Below the pieces are notes generated by a model. The model saw only the letters and a list, made by a program, of their open reading frames with translations. It was not told the DNA's origin and did not search any database. Below are positions 54,965 to 64,000 of a stretch of 64,000 bases of DNA, piece after piece; position 1 is the first letter of the stretch, and each line of letters starts with the position of its first letter. The translations under genes and the position numbers were made by a program. Location of the stretch: NCBI GenBank assembly GCA_964020055.1, contig OZ026533.1, positions 248,001-312,000 on the forward strand. The letters run 5' to 3'. This stretch comes from G964020055 sp964020055. Its GTDB lineage: Bacteria; Pseudomonadota; Alphaproteobacteria; WRAU01; Hepatincolaceae.

Positions 54965-55597
54965 TTATAATGTATTAAATAATCTATCACCTGCATCACC
55001 TAGACCTGGAGTAATATAGCCAGCATCAGTTAATTTTTCATCTAAAGCAGCGGAATATATATAACAGTTTGGATATTTATTTAATATTTTTTCAACTCCA
55101 ATTGGTGTTGAAATAATAGAAATAACAATAACATTTTTTATATTAAATGAATGTAAATAGTCTAATGTATATAAGACAGTATTACCTGTAGCTAACATGG
55201 GATCTAAAACAAGTACCGTATCGTCACAGTTTTTTGTAATAGGTATATTATTATAATATTCTACAGCTTTTAATGTATCATGATCTCTTTTCAATCCCAT
55301 AAATCCAATTTTTGAGTTAGGAAGTAATTTTTGCACAGCTGTTAGCATTCCAAGACCAGCACGTAAAATAGGTAATATTGTGATTTCTCCTATTTTTGAA
55401 CCATGATAAGGCTCTATAGGAGTTTCGACTATTTTTGAAGAATAAGGTATTTGTCTAGATGCTTCAGTTGCGATGATGAAAGTTACTTCTTCAAGTAATT
55501 CTTTAAATTCTTTAGGTAGAGTATTTTTATCGCGCATAAGAGTCATCTTATGTTTGATAAGGGGGTGATCATTAAGAGAAAAAAAATTTTTATTCAT
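54965..55597 (-). CDS. upp: Uracil phosphoribosyltransferase
   Basis: Upp joins uracil to PRPP to give UMP in pyrimidine salvage. The 210-residue protein has LPILRAGLGMLTAVQKLLPN and the PRPP-binding signature VLVLDPMLATGNTVLY, with the C-terminal uracil site in YITPGLGDAGDRLFNTL. It is convergent with lpxI and transcribed alone. A salvage enzyme suits a bacterium that takes bases from its surroundings. Confidence 0.95.
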   Translation of the reverse strand: MNKNFFSLNDHPLIKHKMTLMRDKNTLPKEFKELLEEVTFIIATEASRQIPYSSKIVETPIEPYHGSKIGEITILPILRAGLGMLTAVQKLLPNSKIGFMGLKRDHDTLKAVEYYNNIPITKNCDDTVLVLDPMLATGNTVLYTLDYLHSFNIKNVIVISIISTPIGVEKILNKYPNCYIYSAALDEKLTDAGYITPGLGDAGDRLFNTL

Positions 55598-55815
55598 TGT
55601 AGACCTTATACTAATTTATTATACCAAATCCCTATATTATATATAAAATTATTTGTTTTGTCTATATATTTATATTTTTGTGTTTCACCTATAAAACTTT
55701 TTTAGATAGTAATCAGATATTTATGATCTTGTTTTATAAGTTCTTATGTTTTATACTAACTATATATTATATTATACAAAAATATAACCCTTTGTAATCA
55801 GGAGTTCTAGCATTT

Positions 55816-57480
55816 ATGGTACGTGCATTCATACTAAGTATTATATTAGTAATAATTTTTGTGGGTGGTTTTGCTATTGCTCATTTTGGTTTTGATTATA
55901 AAATATCTTTTTATACTTATGGAGATGGAAACTTTCTTTGGGGTTCTAAAAAGAAAACAATAATTAATGTAGCTTTAGTTGGGGAACCTAAGTCTCTTGA
56001 TCCTCAAAAAGTGTATACTATGCCAGCTAGAATAATTTTGTATGATATATTCGAAGGGTTGATGCAACATGATGCTTCAGGTAAAGCTGTTTTAGGTTTA
56101 GCAGAAAGTTATCAAGTATCTGATGATGGTTGTAGATATGTATTTACTTTAAGAAATGATATTATGTGGTCAAATGGAACTAAAATCACAGCAAATGATT
56201 TTGTATCTACATATGAAAGATTATTAAATTCTAAAAATAGTTCTCCTTATTCTTATTTATTATATCCTGTTATTGGAGCAGAAGATTATCATCTAGATAA
56301 AGTAGATTTTAAACAGGTAGGTATAAAAGCAGAAAATGAAAAAACATTAGTTATAACATTAGATCATCCTGTTAATTATTTTCTTGAATCATTATCACAC
56401 TTTGCATTATCTGTAATAAATGTAGATAATTTGAATTCTTTAACTGATAAACCAACCTTAGAAGTTGAGAATATACTTACAAGTGGTGCATATAAATTAA
56501 ATAAAAGTACTTCAAAAGGTATAATTACTGCAGTAAAAAATAACAACTATTATGCTAAAGATTCTGTAAAGATTTCTAAAATAAATTACTATGTAACTTC
56601 AAATCAAACTTTAATAATAAAAGGTTACAGGGCTAAATATATTGATTTAGTTAGATCTTTTAGTACTAATTACTTACAGTCATTAAAAAACGGTTTTTCT
56701 GATGAAGTAAAAACTTATCCTATGCTTGGTGTTTCATATATTGCGTTTAACTTAAATAAAAATCAAACTATTAAAGTACAAGAAAAAAATTTACGTGCTG
56801 CTCTTAATATGATTGTTCAAAGAGAAAATTTTTTCATTTCTCAAGATTCCTTTTTAGAAAATCCAGCTTACTCTTTGATCAATTCTCAAGTTATATTAGG
56901 CTATAAAGATGTAGTTCCTTATTGGAAAATAATGTCAACCAGCAAAAGAAAAGAAGCAGCTTTAATGTATATTACAGATTTAGGTTATTCTTCTACTAAT
57001 ACATTAAATTTGAAAGCAGATTGTATTATAGGGAATGATCTTATGAATCTTACATCTTCTATAATAAAAGGATCATTTGATTATTATCCTATAACTTTAG
57101 ATCTAGAAACTAAAGATTGCAATATATTAAAAAAAGATGATAAAAAATATGATTTTGATTTATCTTTTGAAACAGTTGTTGCAAATTATATGGATCCAAG
57201 TGCTATTTTGAATGTTGTGAGATATGGTAGATATGGTAAGTATTCAGGGGTCAATAATATAACTTTTACTTCTAAGCTAGAATCTGCATCGAAAGCAATA
57301 GATCAAATCTCTGGCTATATGAATTATGAAGAAGCCGAAAATGTATTAAATTCTGATTCTTCTATTATTCCTCTTTATTATTTATATGCGAAAAATTTGG
57401 TATCATCTACAATAAATGGTTGGCAGGATAACTCTTTAGATATTCATCCAATCAAATATTTACATTTTTATAATGATTAA
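55816..57480 (+). CDS. Orphan OppA-like substrate-binding protein
   Basis: This 554-residue SBP_bac_5 protein is the third such protein in the window and lies far from the permease genes. ALVGEPKSLDPQKVYTMPAR and LYDIFEGLM show the family start, followed by YVFTLRNDIMWSNGTKITAN. The second lobe (EKNLRAALNMIVQRENFFIS) is more divergent. An N-terminal anchor (residues 4-24) with no lipobox is followed by a Gly/Tyr-rich linker. AGGAG lies 10 bases upstream of the start. It may deliver ligands to the OppBCDF complex or act as a sensor. Confidence 0.85.
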   Translation: MVRAFILSIILVIIFVGGFAIAHFGFDYKISFYTYGDGNFLWGSKKKTIINVALVGEPKSLDPQKVYTMPARIILYDIFEGLMQHDASGKAVLGLAESYQVSDDGCRYVFTLRNDIMWSNGTKITANDFVSTYERLLNSKNSSPYSYLLYPVIGAEDYHLDKVDFKQVGIKAENEKTLVITLDHPVNYFLESLSHFALSVINVDNLNSLTDKPTLEVENILTSGAYKLNKSTSKGIITAVKNNNYYAKDSVKISKINYYVTSNQTLIIKGYRAKYIDLVRSFSTNYLQSLKNGFSDEVKTYPMLGVSYIAFNLNKNQTIKVQEKNLRAALNMIVQRENFFISQDSFLENPAYSLINSQVILGYKDVVPYWKIMSTSKRKEAALMYITDLGYSSTNTLNLKADCIIGNDLMNLTSSIIKGSFDYYPITLDLETKDCNILKKDDKKYDFDLSFETVVANYMDPSAILNVVRYGRYGKYSGVNNITFTSKLESASKAIDQISGYMNYEEAENVLNSDSSIIPLYYLYAKNLVSSTINGWQDNSLDIHPIKYLHFYND

Positions 57481-57508
57481 GATTTTTGCTGTTTTTTTGT
57501 AATTAAAA

Positions 57509-58255
57509 ATGAATAAATATTTTATTTATATAATATTATTGATAATTTTCGTGTTTGTGATAGGCATGTGTTACTTATCATATAATAAGAATAATTTCTT
57601 TTTATATAATGAAAAACCTACTTATTTGCAAAATTATGGTCTTACTCGTTCTAAAAATATTAATGAATTGTATTTAACAATAGATATGTGTCCATCTTCT
57701 AAAAAAAGTATGGAAGAATTACTGTTTTTAGAATTAATCAAACTATCAAAACATAGACAAACTCCAATAAATATTGCTATTGCTATAAGTGGAAAATGGG
57801 CAGAAACCCATGAAAATGATTCAAAAAAACTTCTTAATTGGCAAAAAGATGGATATTTAAATATTACATGGGTTAACCATAGTTATAAACATTATTATAA
57901 CCCTGATTTACCTATAGAAAAAAATTTTATGATACATGATATAGGAAACGCAAAAAATGATATTATAAAAAATCAACAAGTATTATTAAATTACGGGGTC
58001 ATACTCTCTGATTTTTTTAGATTTCCAGGTTTAGTTTCTAACAGATACTTAAATAATTTAGTAGAAAAAGAATTGCATTTGAGAATCTTAGGAGCTAATG
58101 CATGGTTAGTTAAAACATCTGGAAAGTTTTCAGGTGGTGATATAATTTTAATTCACGGTAATAAAAATGAACCAAAGGGAATAGAAATATTTCTTAAATT
58201 ATTAAAACAAGGTAGTTTTGATAAGTACTATTTTGCACCAATTACAAATTTATAA
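57509..58255 (+). CDS. Divergent polysaccharide deacetylase-like protein
   Basis: The 248-residue protein has an N-terminal anchor (about 5-25) and a NodB-like fold by motif: LYLTIDMCPS (the usual TFDD-G-P), WVNHSYKHYYNP (H-S/T-x-x-H), FFRFPG and DIILIHGN. It keeps the first Asp (catalytic base) and the HxxxH pair, but the second Asp, a metal ligand in typical members, is Met. It may remove acetyl groups from a periplasmic glycan, or may have lost metal-dependent activity. It follows the orphan OppA by 28 bases. Confidence 0.65.
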   Translation: MNKYFIYIILLIIFVFVIGMCYLSYNKNNFFLYNEKPTYLQNYGLTRSKNINELYLTIDMCPSSKKSMEELLFLELIKLSKHRQTPINIAIAISGKWAETHENDSKKLLNWQKDGYLNITWVNHSYKHYYNPDLPIEKNFMIHDIGNAKNDIIKNQQVLLNYGVILSDFFRFPGLVSNRYLNNLVEKELHLRILGANAWLVKTSGKFSGGDIILIHGNKNEPKGIEIFLKLLKQGSFDKYYFAPITNL

Positions 58256-58344
58256 ATATCACTAATATTATATATATTATTTTTGACTTTTAAATACAGT
58301 ATAGTATACTAATATAAAGTTTCGTATCATTTGGTAGGACACAA

Positions 58345-58791
58345 ATGTCAAAAAAATTCAATATCATAATAGGCTCAGATCATAGGGGGTTCGATTACAA
58401 ACAATTTATTTATTCACATTTAAAAAATTCAAATTACAATATAAAAGACGTAGGTTGTCATAATACAAATAGCGTTGATTATCCAAACATCTCTAAAAAA
58501 TTAGCACATGAAATGCAAAATGATTTAGAGAACTCTAAAGGCATTTTAATTTGTGGTTCAGGAATAGGAATATCCATAGCTGCAAATAGGTTTCCGTTCA
58601 TTCGAGCATCTTTAGTATACAATAAAGAAGTTGCTTTATCCTCAAGAAATCACAATGATGCTAATGTAATAGCATTAGGAGCAGATTTTATATCAAAAGA
58701 CCAAGCTTTGGAATTTGTAAGCATATTTTTGTCTTCTAAATTCGAAGGTGGCAGACACCAAAAAAGAGTTAATTTATTAACTACAATATAG
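58345..58791 (+). CDS. rpiB: Ribose-5-phosphate isomerase B
   Basis: RpiB interconverts ribose 5-phosphate and ribulose 5-phosphate. The 148-residue protein has IGSDHRGFDYK at the start, the catalytic Cys in LICGSGIGISIAANRF, and the RNHNDANVIALGADFIS motif. It lies 43 bases before glyA, a neighbour pair common in Alphaproteobacteria. Confidence 0.93.
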   Translation: MSKKFNIIIGSDHRGFDYKQFIYSHLKNSNYNIKDVGCHNTNSVDYPNISKKLAHEMQNDLENSKGILICGSGIGISIAANRFPFIRASLVYNKEVALSSRNHNDANVIALGADFISKDQALEFVSIFLSSKFEGGRHQKRVNLLTTI

Positions 58792-58833
58792 TTAGATATA
58801 AACAATATATAAATAATATGTACGGAGATTATA

Positions 58834-60111
58834 ATGAATAATAATAATTTTTTTAGAGATACTTTGCAAAAATCAGACTTGGAAATGTACAACGCAATAC
58901 AAAAAGAGTTGAAGAGACAACAAAACAATATAGAATTAATAGCTTCTGAAAATATAGTTTCAAAAGCAGTATTAGAAGCGTCAGGATCAATATTAACTAA
59001 TAAATATGCAGAAGGTTACCCAAATAGAAGATACTATGGTGGTTGTGAATGTGTAGATGTAGTAGAACAAATAGTAATAGATAGAGCAAAAGAATTATTT
59101 AATTGTAAATATGCCAATGTCCAAGCACATTCTGGTAGTCAGGCTAATTTTGCTGTTTATTTAGCATTATTAAATCCAGGTGATACTATTATGGGTATGG
59201 ATTTAAATTGTGGTGGTCATTTGACTCATGGGTCTAATGTCTCTGTTTCTGGAAAATATTTTAATGTAGTATCTTATACAATAGATAAGGAAACGCATAC
59301 TTTAAATTATAAAGAAATTGAAGATCTAGCAATTAAACATAAACCAAAACTTATAATTTGTGGTGCTAGTGCTTACTCTAGAATTATAGACTTTGAAAAA
59401 TTTAAAAAAATAGCAGATAAGATTTCTGCTTACTTAATGGCAGATATTGCACATATAGCAGGATTAGTAGCTACAGGGCATCATCCAAGTCCGTTACCTT
59501 ATGCTCATGTTACTACTTCAACAACCCATAAAACTTTAAGAGGTCCAAGAGGCGGGCTGATCTTAACAAATGACGCTGAAATATCTAAAAAAATAAATTC
59601 TGCAATTTTTCCAGGTAGTCAAGGTGGTCCTTTAGAGCATATAATTGCAGCTAAAGGTGTGGCTTTTAAAGAAGCTTTATCAGATGATTATAAAAAATAC
59701 ATTGAACAAGTTGTAATTAATACAAAAGTTATGTGTAATGAATTTATAAAAAATAATATTCCTGTAGTTTCCCAGGGAACAGATAATCATTTATTTATGT
59801 TGGATGTGACTTATTTTGGAATTAATGGTAAAATAGCACAAAATATTCTAGATGATTTACGTATCACATGTAATAAGAACTCTCTTCCTTTTGATATATT
59901 ATCACCTAATATAACATCTGGAATAAGAATAGGTGCTGCTGCTGTTACAACTAGAGGGTTCAAAGAAAAAGAAGTTATAAAAGTAGCAGAGTTAATTATA
60001 AAAGCTTTATCTAATATAGATAAAGATACAAATATGTTAAATTCGGATATAAAACAAGAAATACTTGGTGAAGTAGAAAATTTATGTAATAAATTTCCTA
60101 TATATTCCTAA
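58834..60111 (+). CDS. glyA: Serine hydroxymethyltransferase
   Basis: GlyA is a PLP enzyme that converts serine and tetrahydrofolate to glycine and 5,10-methylene-THF. The 425-residue protein has normal length, with IELIASENIVSKAVLEASGS near the start and GYPNRRYYGGCECVDVVEQI. The Schiff-base Lys lies in TTSTTHKTLRGPRGG (about residue 229). ACGGAG precedes the ATG. Confidence 0.97.
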   Translation: MNNNNFFRDTLQKSDLEMYNAIQKELKRQQNNIELIASENIVSKAVLEASGSILTNKYAEGYPNRRYYGGCECVDVVEQIVIDRAKELFNCKYANVQAHSGSQANFAVYLALLNPGDTIMGMDLNCGGHLTHGSNVSVSGKYFNVVSYTIDKETHTLNYKEIEDLAIKHKPKLIICGASAYSRIIDFEKFKKIADKISAYLMADIAHIAGLVATGHHPSPLPYAHVTTSTTHKTLRGPRGGLILTNDAEISKKINSAIFPGSQGGPLEHIIAAKGVAFKEALSDDYKKYIEQVVINTKVMCNEFIKNNIPVVSQGTDNHLFMLDVTYFGINGKIAQNILDDLRITCNKNSLPFDILSPNITSGIRIGAAAVTTRGFKEKEVIKVAELIIKALSNIDKDTNMLNSDIKQEILGEVENLCNKFPIYS

Positions 60112-60138
60112 TAAAATAATAAAGTTGGGTAAATAATT

Positions 60139-60612
60139 ATGAAGATGCAAGAAAAACCAGAAAATAAACAACTAAGTATCAGAGAATTAACAAGACTTGT
60201 AGCTATTATGACAATATCAGGAGTTTTGTTATCTGATGATAATAGTCATTATACTATTATGTCTAATATCTTAAGACATAATTTATGGAAAGAAGGTATT
60301 GATGATAATTATAATATACAGCCTGATGAAGTATTTTTAATGCATTTAGTAGAAAAAACTTTAGAAAATAAAATAACTATTTTGAATATAATAGAACAAA
60401 ATATTGAAAATAAAAAAATAGTCTTATCTAAATTAGATAAGACTATTGTTAGTATTTTGATGTTAGGTTGTTTTGAAATTTTAGAAGGAAAAACAGATAT
60501 AAAAATAATAATTTCTCAATATGTAATTATGGGAGGGTGTTTTTTTTCTAGCAACGAAACTTCAATAATAAATGCTATTTTACAAAATATACATAATAAT
60601 ATAAAAAAATAA
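60139..60612 (+). CDS. nusB: Transcription antitermination protein NusB
   Basis: NusB works with NusE (S10) in rRNA antitermination. The 157-residue helical protein is divergent in its first half, but the C-terminal half carries the family signatures KLDKTIVSILMLGCFEILEG and KIIISQYVIMGGCFFSSNET (usually 'y..lAk.f....s..fVNgvL'). Position between glyA and thiL supports the call. The conserved VNG is replaced by INA. Confidence 0.8.
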   Translation: MKMQEKPENKQLSIRELTRLVAIMTISGVLLSDDNSHYTIMSNILRHNLWKEGIDDNYNIQPDEVFLMHLVEKTLENKITILNIIEQNIENKKIVLSKLDKTIVSILMLGCFEILEGKTDIKIIISQYVIMGGCFFSSNETSIINAILQNIHNNIKK

Positions 60613-60630
60613 TTTTGATTGGCAGTATTG

Positions 60631-61689
60631 ATGAAAGAGTTTGAGCTTATAAATAAATATTTCAGGCCTTTGTCGAAATATCAAGTATCTTATAATTTGA
60701 AAGATGATGCAGCTGTTTTTAAAGAAGATCTTCCAATAGTTCAAACTACAGATAATTTGATAGAAAACATACATTTTTTTTCAGATGATTCTCCAGAAAA
60801 TATTATAAACAGATCAATGGCAGTAAACTTATCAGATATAGCTTCAATGGGAGCTATACCAAAGTATTATACTTTGTGTTTATCAATCCCCAAAAAAGAA
60901 AAGTTTAATGATAATTGGTTTTCTAAATTTTCTTCACAATTAGAAATTATACAAAATAAATATAACATATCAATAATAGGTGGTAATACTGCTTTTTATA
61001 AAGGTCCTTTGAATGTTAATATAAATATGATAGGAACCTTACCTACAAATAATGTAAAACCGTTATTACAGAGTAATGCTAAACCAGGAGATAGCATATA
61101 TATTTCAAATACAGTTGGAGATGCTTATTTTGGATTAAAATATTTGCAAAATAAACAAGGTTTTTTGAAATATTTTAAGATATTTTCTAAATCAAAAATG
61201 AATAAGTATGTGTTGTCAAAAAATGATTTAGATTTTTTGAATAAAGCTTTTTATGACCCAAAACCACAAATATATTTAGGGCAAATATTATTAAAATATG
61301 CAAACTCATGTACAGATATTTCTGATGGACTATTACAAGATTTAAAAAAAATATGCAGACATTCCAATGTTGTGGGGAAAATTAATTTAGAAGATTTTCA
61401 ATTTTCAAATCCAGTAATAAAAATAATAAATAGAGAGAATAATAAAAATAAAATTAAAACAATATTTAATGCTATATCAAATGGAGATGATTATCAGTTA
61501 GTTTTTACAGTGGATGAAAATAAAGAAAAAGAATTATTATTTGAGTGTCAAAGATATAATATTTTTATACAAAAAATAGGAAAAATACTTAAACAAAAAA
61601 CCAATAATCCTTCTTTAAATATCTATTACAATAATGAATGTATAAATTCAAAATTTGTAAGTAGAGGATACGAACACAAGTCTAGATAA
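60631..61689 (+). CDS. thiL: Thiamine-monophosphate kinase
   Basis: ThiL phosphorylates thiamine monophosphate to the diphosphate cofactor. The 352-residue protein has the start MKEFELINKYFRPLS, then DDAAVF and VQTTDNLIENIHFF, LSDIASMGAIPKYY with the ATP-binding Asp, SIIGGNTAF and TDISDGLLQDLKKI near the C-terminal half. I use the ATG at 60631; a TTG at 60619 would add four residues and sits 6 bases from the nusB stop. nusB-thiL is a known gene pair. Confidence 0.9.
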   Translation: MKEFELINKYFRPLSKYQVSYNLKDDAAVFKEDLPIVQTTDNLIENIHFFSDDSPENIINRSMAVNLSDIASMGAIPKYYTLCLSIPKKEKFNDNWFSKFSSQLEIIQNKYNISIIGGNTAFYKGPLNVNINMIGTLPTNNVKPLLQSNAKPGDSIYISNTVGDAYFGLKYLQNKQGFLKYFKIFSKSKMNKYVLSKNDLDFLNKAFYDPKPQIYLGQILLKYANSCTDISDGLLQDLKKICRHSNVVGKINLEDFQFSNPVIKIINRENNKNKIKTIFNAISNGDDYQLVFTVDENKEKELLFECQRYNIFIQKIGKILKQKTNNPSLNIYYNNECINSKFVSRGYEHKSR

Positions 61690-61705
61690 TTATTTTAATT
61701 ATACG

Positions 61706-62146
61706 TTACTTTAATAAATAAATATTTTCATTTTTATTAGGTTGATTCACAATTACAGGTTTTTTTGATAGATTTATTGCTGTTGTTTTTTTGATATAAG
61801 GAAATTCAATTTCTTTGTTTGAAGTAAATAATTTTATATTTTTTACTTTGTTATTTAAAAAAGTAATTGCAAGAACTTTACCTTCTAAAAAACGTTTGTC
61901 GTTAAAACTTAAAGACTGTTCATATTTTCTATATATGTAATACCAAATGTTTTCATCGAAAGAGCCAGCGATGGTTTTTGGTCCTAAAATTATTTCTACA
62001 TCTTCTTTTGACATCCCAGAAACTATTTTTTTGATATTTCCTTCATACATAAAGTTTCCTTCTATATTTATATTTTTAGAACAAGAGCTAACAAAAACTG
62101 TAAACAAAAGTATTATGATATATTTGTAGATATAAATTTTATTCAT
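61706..62146 (-). CDS. bamE: BamE-family outer-membrane lipoprotein
   Basis: BamE (SmpA/OmlA) is a small lipoprotein of the outer-membrane protein assembly complex. From the ATG at 62146 the 146-residue product has a signal with lipobox VSSC and then the fold motif IKKIVSGMSKEDVEIILGPK (the family 'l..G.tk.qV...lG.P'), followed by ENIWYYIYRKYEQ ('d.W.Y'). It is divergent from DUF177, rpmF and plsX, an arrangement common in Alphaproteobacteria. Confidence 0.85.
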   Translation of the reverse strand: MNKIYIYKYIIILLFTVFVSSCSKNINIEGNFMYEGNIKKIVSGMSKEDVEIILGPKTIAGSFDENIWYYIYRKYEQSLSFNDKRFLEGKVLAITFLNNKVKNIKLFTSNKEIEFPYIKKTTAINLSKKPVIVNQPNKNENIYLLK

Positions 62147-62293
62147 ATGAAACACACAAATGATGGTTGATAATTAATAACAGATATTATTAAAAGTATT
62201 TATTCAGTATAATATAATAAAAGACAATACTTGTCTATTTTTAAAGAAAAGAAAAACATAATTACTAAATTAATACGAAAATAGGTTAATCAA

Positions 62294-62761
62294 ATGTCTA
62301 ACAATTCCAAGATAAATTTATTTTCAATTATGAATAAAGAAAAACATTATATTTATCATCTAAACGACCTAGAGTTAAAAGACTTAGCAAATAGTTTATG
62401 TATTCCTAATGTGCATAATTTATCATTTGAATTCTTAATTCATAAAGAGGAAGATTATTATTCTATAAAAGGAACTTTACAAAGTAATATAGAACAATTA
62501 TGTTCAATTACAGGGGAAGAGTTGCAAGTGCAATTTGAAATTGATATATTTAGAAAGTATAGGGTTGCAAACAGTGGAAAGTATCAAGATAATATAAAAG
62601 ATAACAAGAAAGAAAAAAATTATATTTTTTTGACTAAATCTTTAAGTAAATTAGAAGACGAAGATATAGATATATTGGAAAATTATACATTAAATGTTTT
62701 AGATATAATTCAAGAAGAATTATTGTTAAATATAGACCCTTATATAAAAAAAACAATATAA
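62294..62761 (+). CDS. DUF177 (YceD) family protein
   Basis: The 155-residue protein matches DUF177, a family linked to ribosome and 23S rRNA metabolism and almost always encoded upstream of rpmF. The family motif C-x-[RVT]-x-x-e-[pe] appears as EQLCSITGEELQVQF, and DIDILENYTLNVLDIIQEEL is the acidic C-terminal segment. The usual second half with a Cys-Lys rich end is short here. Confidence 0.85.
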   Translation: MSNNSKINLFSIMNKEKHYIYHLNDLELKDLANSLCIPNVHNLSFEFLIHKEEDYYSIKGTLQSNIEQLCSITGEELQVQFEIDIFRKYRVANSGKYQDNIKDNKKEKNYIFLTKSLSKLEDEDIDILENYTLNVLDIIQEELLLNIDPYIKKTI

Positions 62762-62872
62762 TATAATTTATTATCGATAGTAAGTAGTGTATTAGTTACT
62801 TGATTTTCAAGTAATTATACTTTATGCTCTTATTGTTAAAATAACGGAATAAATTAATCAGGAGTTATTACA

Positions 62873-63070
62873 ATGGCAGTTCCTAAAAAGAAACAATCAC
62901 CTTCAAGATCAGGAATGAGAAGGTCACATGATGCTTTAAAACCAAGTGCATATGTTATAGATAAAAATACAGGTATAGCCAAAAGAAATCATCACGTTGG
63001 AATGGATGGTAATTATAAAGGTGTGCAAGTAGTTCAAATCAAAACAAAAGATTCTGAAGAAGAACAATAA
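62873..63070 (+). CDS. rpmF: 50S ribosomal protein L32
   Basis: The 65-residue protein starts MAVPKKKQSPSRSGMRRSHD, the L32 hallmark, and lacks the four zinc Cys residues seen in some bacteria. AGGAG precedes the ATG. It lies between the DUF177 gene and plsX, the classic order. Confidence 0.97.
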   Translation: MAVPKKKQSPSRSGMRRSHDALKPSAYVIDKNTGIAKRNHHVGMDGNYKGVQVVQIKTKDSEEEQ

Positions 63071-63083
63071 ATATAAATATAAA

Positions 63084-64000
63084 TATGAAAAAAGTAATTA
63101 TAGCATTAGATGCTATGGGAGGAGATAATGCTCCAACCATAGTTATAGATGGAGCTGCTTTAGCTATTAAAGAAAATCCAAATATTTTTTTTAATATTTT
63201 TGGTGATGCATCTATTATTGAGAATTTGATAAATCAACATCCTATACTTAAAGAAAATTCTAATTTAATACATACTAAAGAAGCAGTAAAAGGTGAAGAT
63301 AAACTTTCTGAAGTTATAAGAAATAAAGAAACATCTATGTATTTAGCGACGTTATCTGTAAAAAATAAAGAATCAGATGCTGTAGTTTCTGCAGGTAATA
63401 CTGGTGTTTTCATGGCTTTGGGAGCATTAATTTTAAAAAAACTTCCTGGTATTCAAAGACCAGCTATAGTTACAGCTGTTCCTACAAAAAAGAAGCCTTG
63501 TGTTATGTTAGATCTTGGTGCTAACTCTGAAAATAATAGAGATCACCTATTACAATTTAGTATAATGGGAACTATTTTTTCCAAAGTAGTTATTGATATT
63601 GAAAATCCAAGAGTAGGGTTATTGAATATAGGTTCTGAAGCAATGAAAGGCAATGAGCTTGTTCAGTCAGCAGCAGAGCTTATTTCACAATATAAAGCCA
63701 TAAATTATCAAGGTTTTGCAGAAGGGACAGATATTTTTTCAGGTAATTTTGATGTTATAGTGACAGACGGATTTACAGGAAACGTAACCTTAAAAACCAT
63801 TGAAGGTACTGCATATTTTATGGGTTCTTTGATAAAATATTTAGCAAAATCAGCTTTTATAGGGAAATTATTCTTAGGTTTATTTTATCTATGCGTTAGA
63901 AAAGAAATAAAAGAAGTAACTAAAGTCATCGATACTAGAAATTATAATGGAGCCATGTTAATCGGACTAAAAGGTATTAGTGTAAAAAGCCACGGTAATG
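63084..64000 (+). CDS. plsX: Phosphate acyltransferase PlsX, N-terminal part (cut by window edge)
   Basis: PlsX makes acyl-phosphate from acyl-ACP for phospholipid synthesis. The reading from the ATG at 63084 begins MKKVIIALDAMGGDNAP, the family signature, and continues with SVKNKESDAVVSAGNTGVFM, MLDLGANSENNRDHLLQFSI and VTDGFTGNVTLKTIEG, all typical. The frame is open to the end of the window (305 codons); the remaining C terminus lies outside. Confidence 0.96.

Overview
The window is a strongly AT-rich bacterial chromosome segment that uses the standard code (UGA acts as a stop). Gene content points to an alphaproteobacterium with a reduced, probably host-associated genome. The pointers are gyrA-coaD, an NDUFS4-type accessory subunit of respiratory complex I, the order DUF177-rpmF-plsX, a lipid A block (skp-lpxD-fabZ-lpxA-lpxI), an Mrp antiporter operon of the layout I recall from Rickettsiales, and heavy investment in peptide and carboxylate/amino acid uptake. 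A relative of Holosporales or Hepatincolaceae is plausible, but that placement is an inference.

Layout. 0-4 kb: partial ispH, gyrA, coaD and tRNA-Lys. 4-9 kb: a decaying island with remnants of Mu-like portal (DUF935/gp29) and head-morphogenesis (F/gp30) genes, a broken YefM/YoeB toxin-antitoxin pair, and a minus-strand array of small exported peptides and small membrane proteins, some broken, with near-repeated terminators. 9-13.4 kb: an ABC-F ATPase split by a -1 shift at an A AAA AAG heptamer, an MFS exporter and a D-lactate dehydrogenase. 13.4-15.8 kb: a phage-type control cassette (S24 repressor, divergent small Cro-like protein, lipoprotein, P-loop kinase-like protein). 15.8-23.3 kb: a minus-strand eight-gene Mrp cation/proton antiporter operon.

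23.5-33.6 kb is the most remarkable block. It is a compact and fully intact podovirus (T7/BPP-1-like) virion module: a possible small terminase, large terminase, portal, Bbp19-like protein, scaffold-like protein, major capsid protein, two tail tubular proteins, a small protein and a T7-type tail fibre. No integrase, polymerase, replication, large internal virion or lysis genes lie beside it. Its integrity next to decayed Mu-like genes makes it a candidate gene transfer agent or other domesticated particle.

33.7-39.2 kb: three tandem YfcC-family transporters with a DUF2971 gene inserted. 39.3-47.9 kb: the complex I subunit, tRNA-Arg, a secreted protein, and an Opp operon with two substrate-binding proteins (A-A-B-C-D-F). 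48-51 kb: a second accessory patch with a zinc-ribbon protein, a second S24 repressor, a small outer-membrane barrel and a holin-like protein. 51-64 kb: housekeeping genes (lipid A and fatty acid genes, upp, a third OppA-like protein, a deacetylase-like protein, rpiB, glyA, nusB, thiL, bamE, DUF177, rpmF and the start of plsX).
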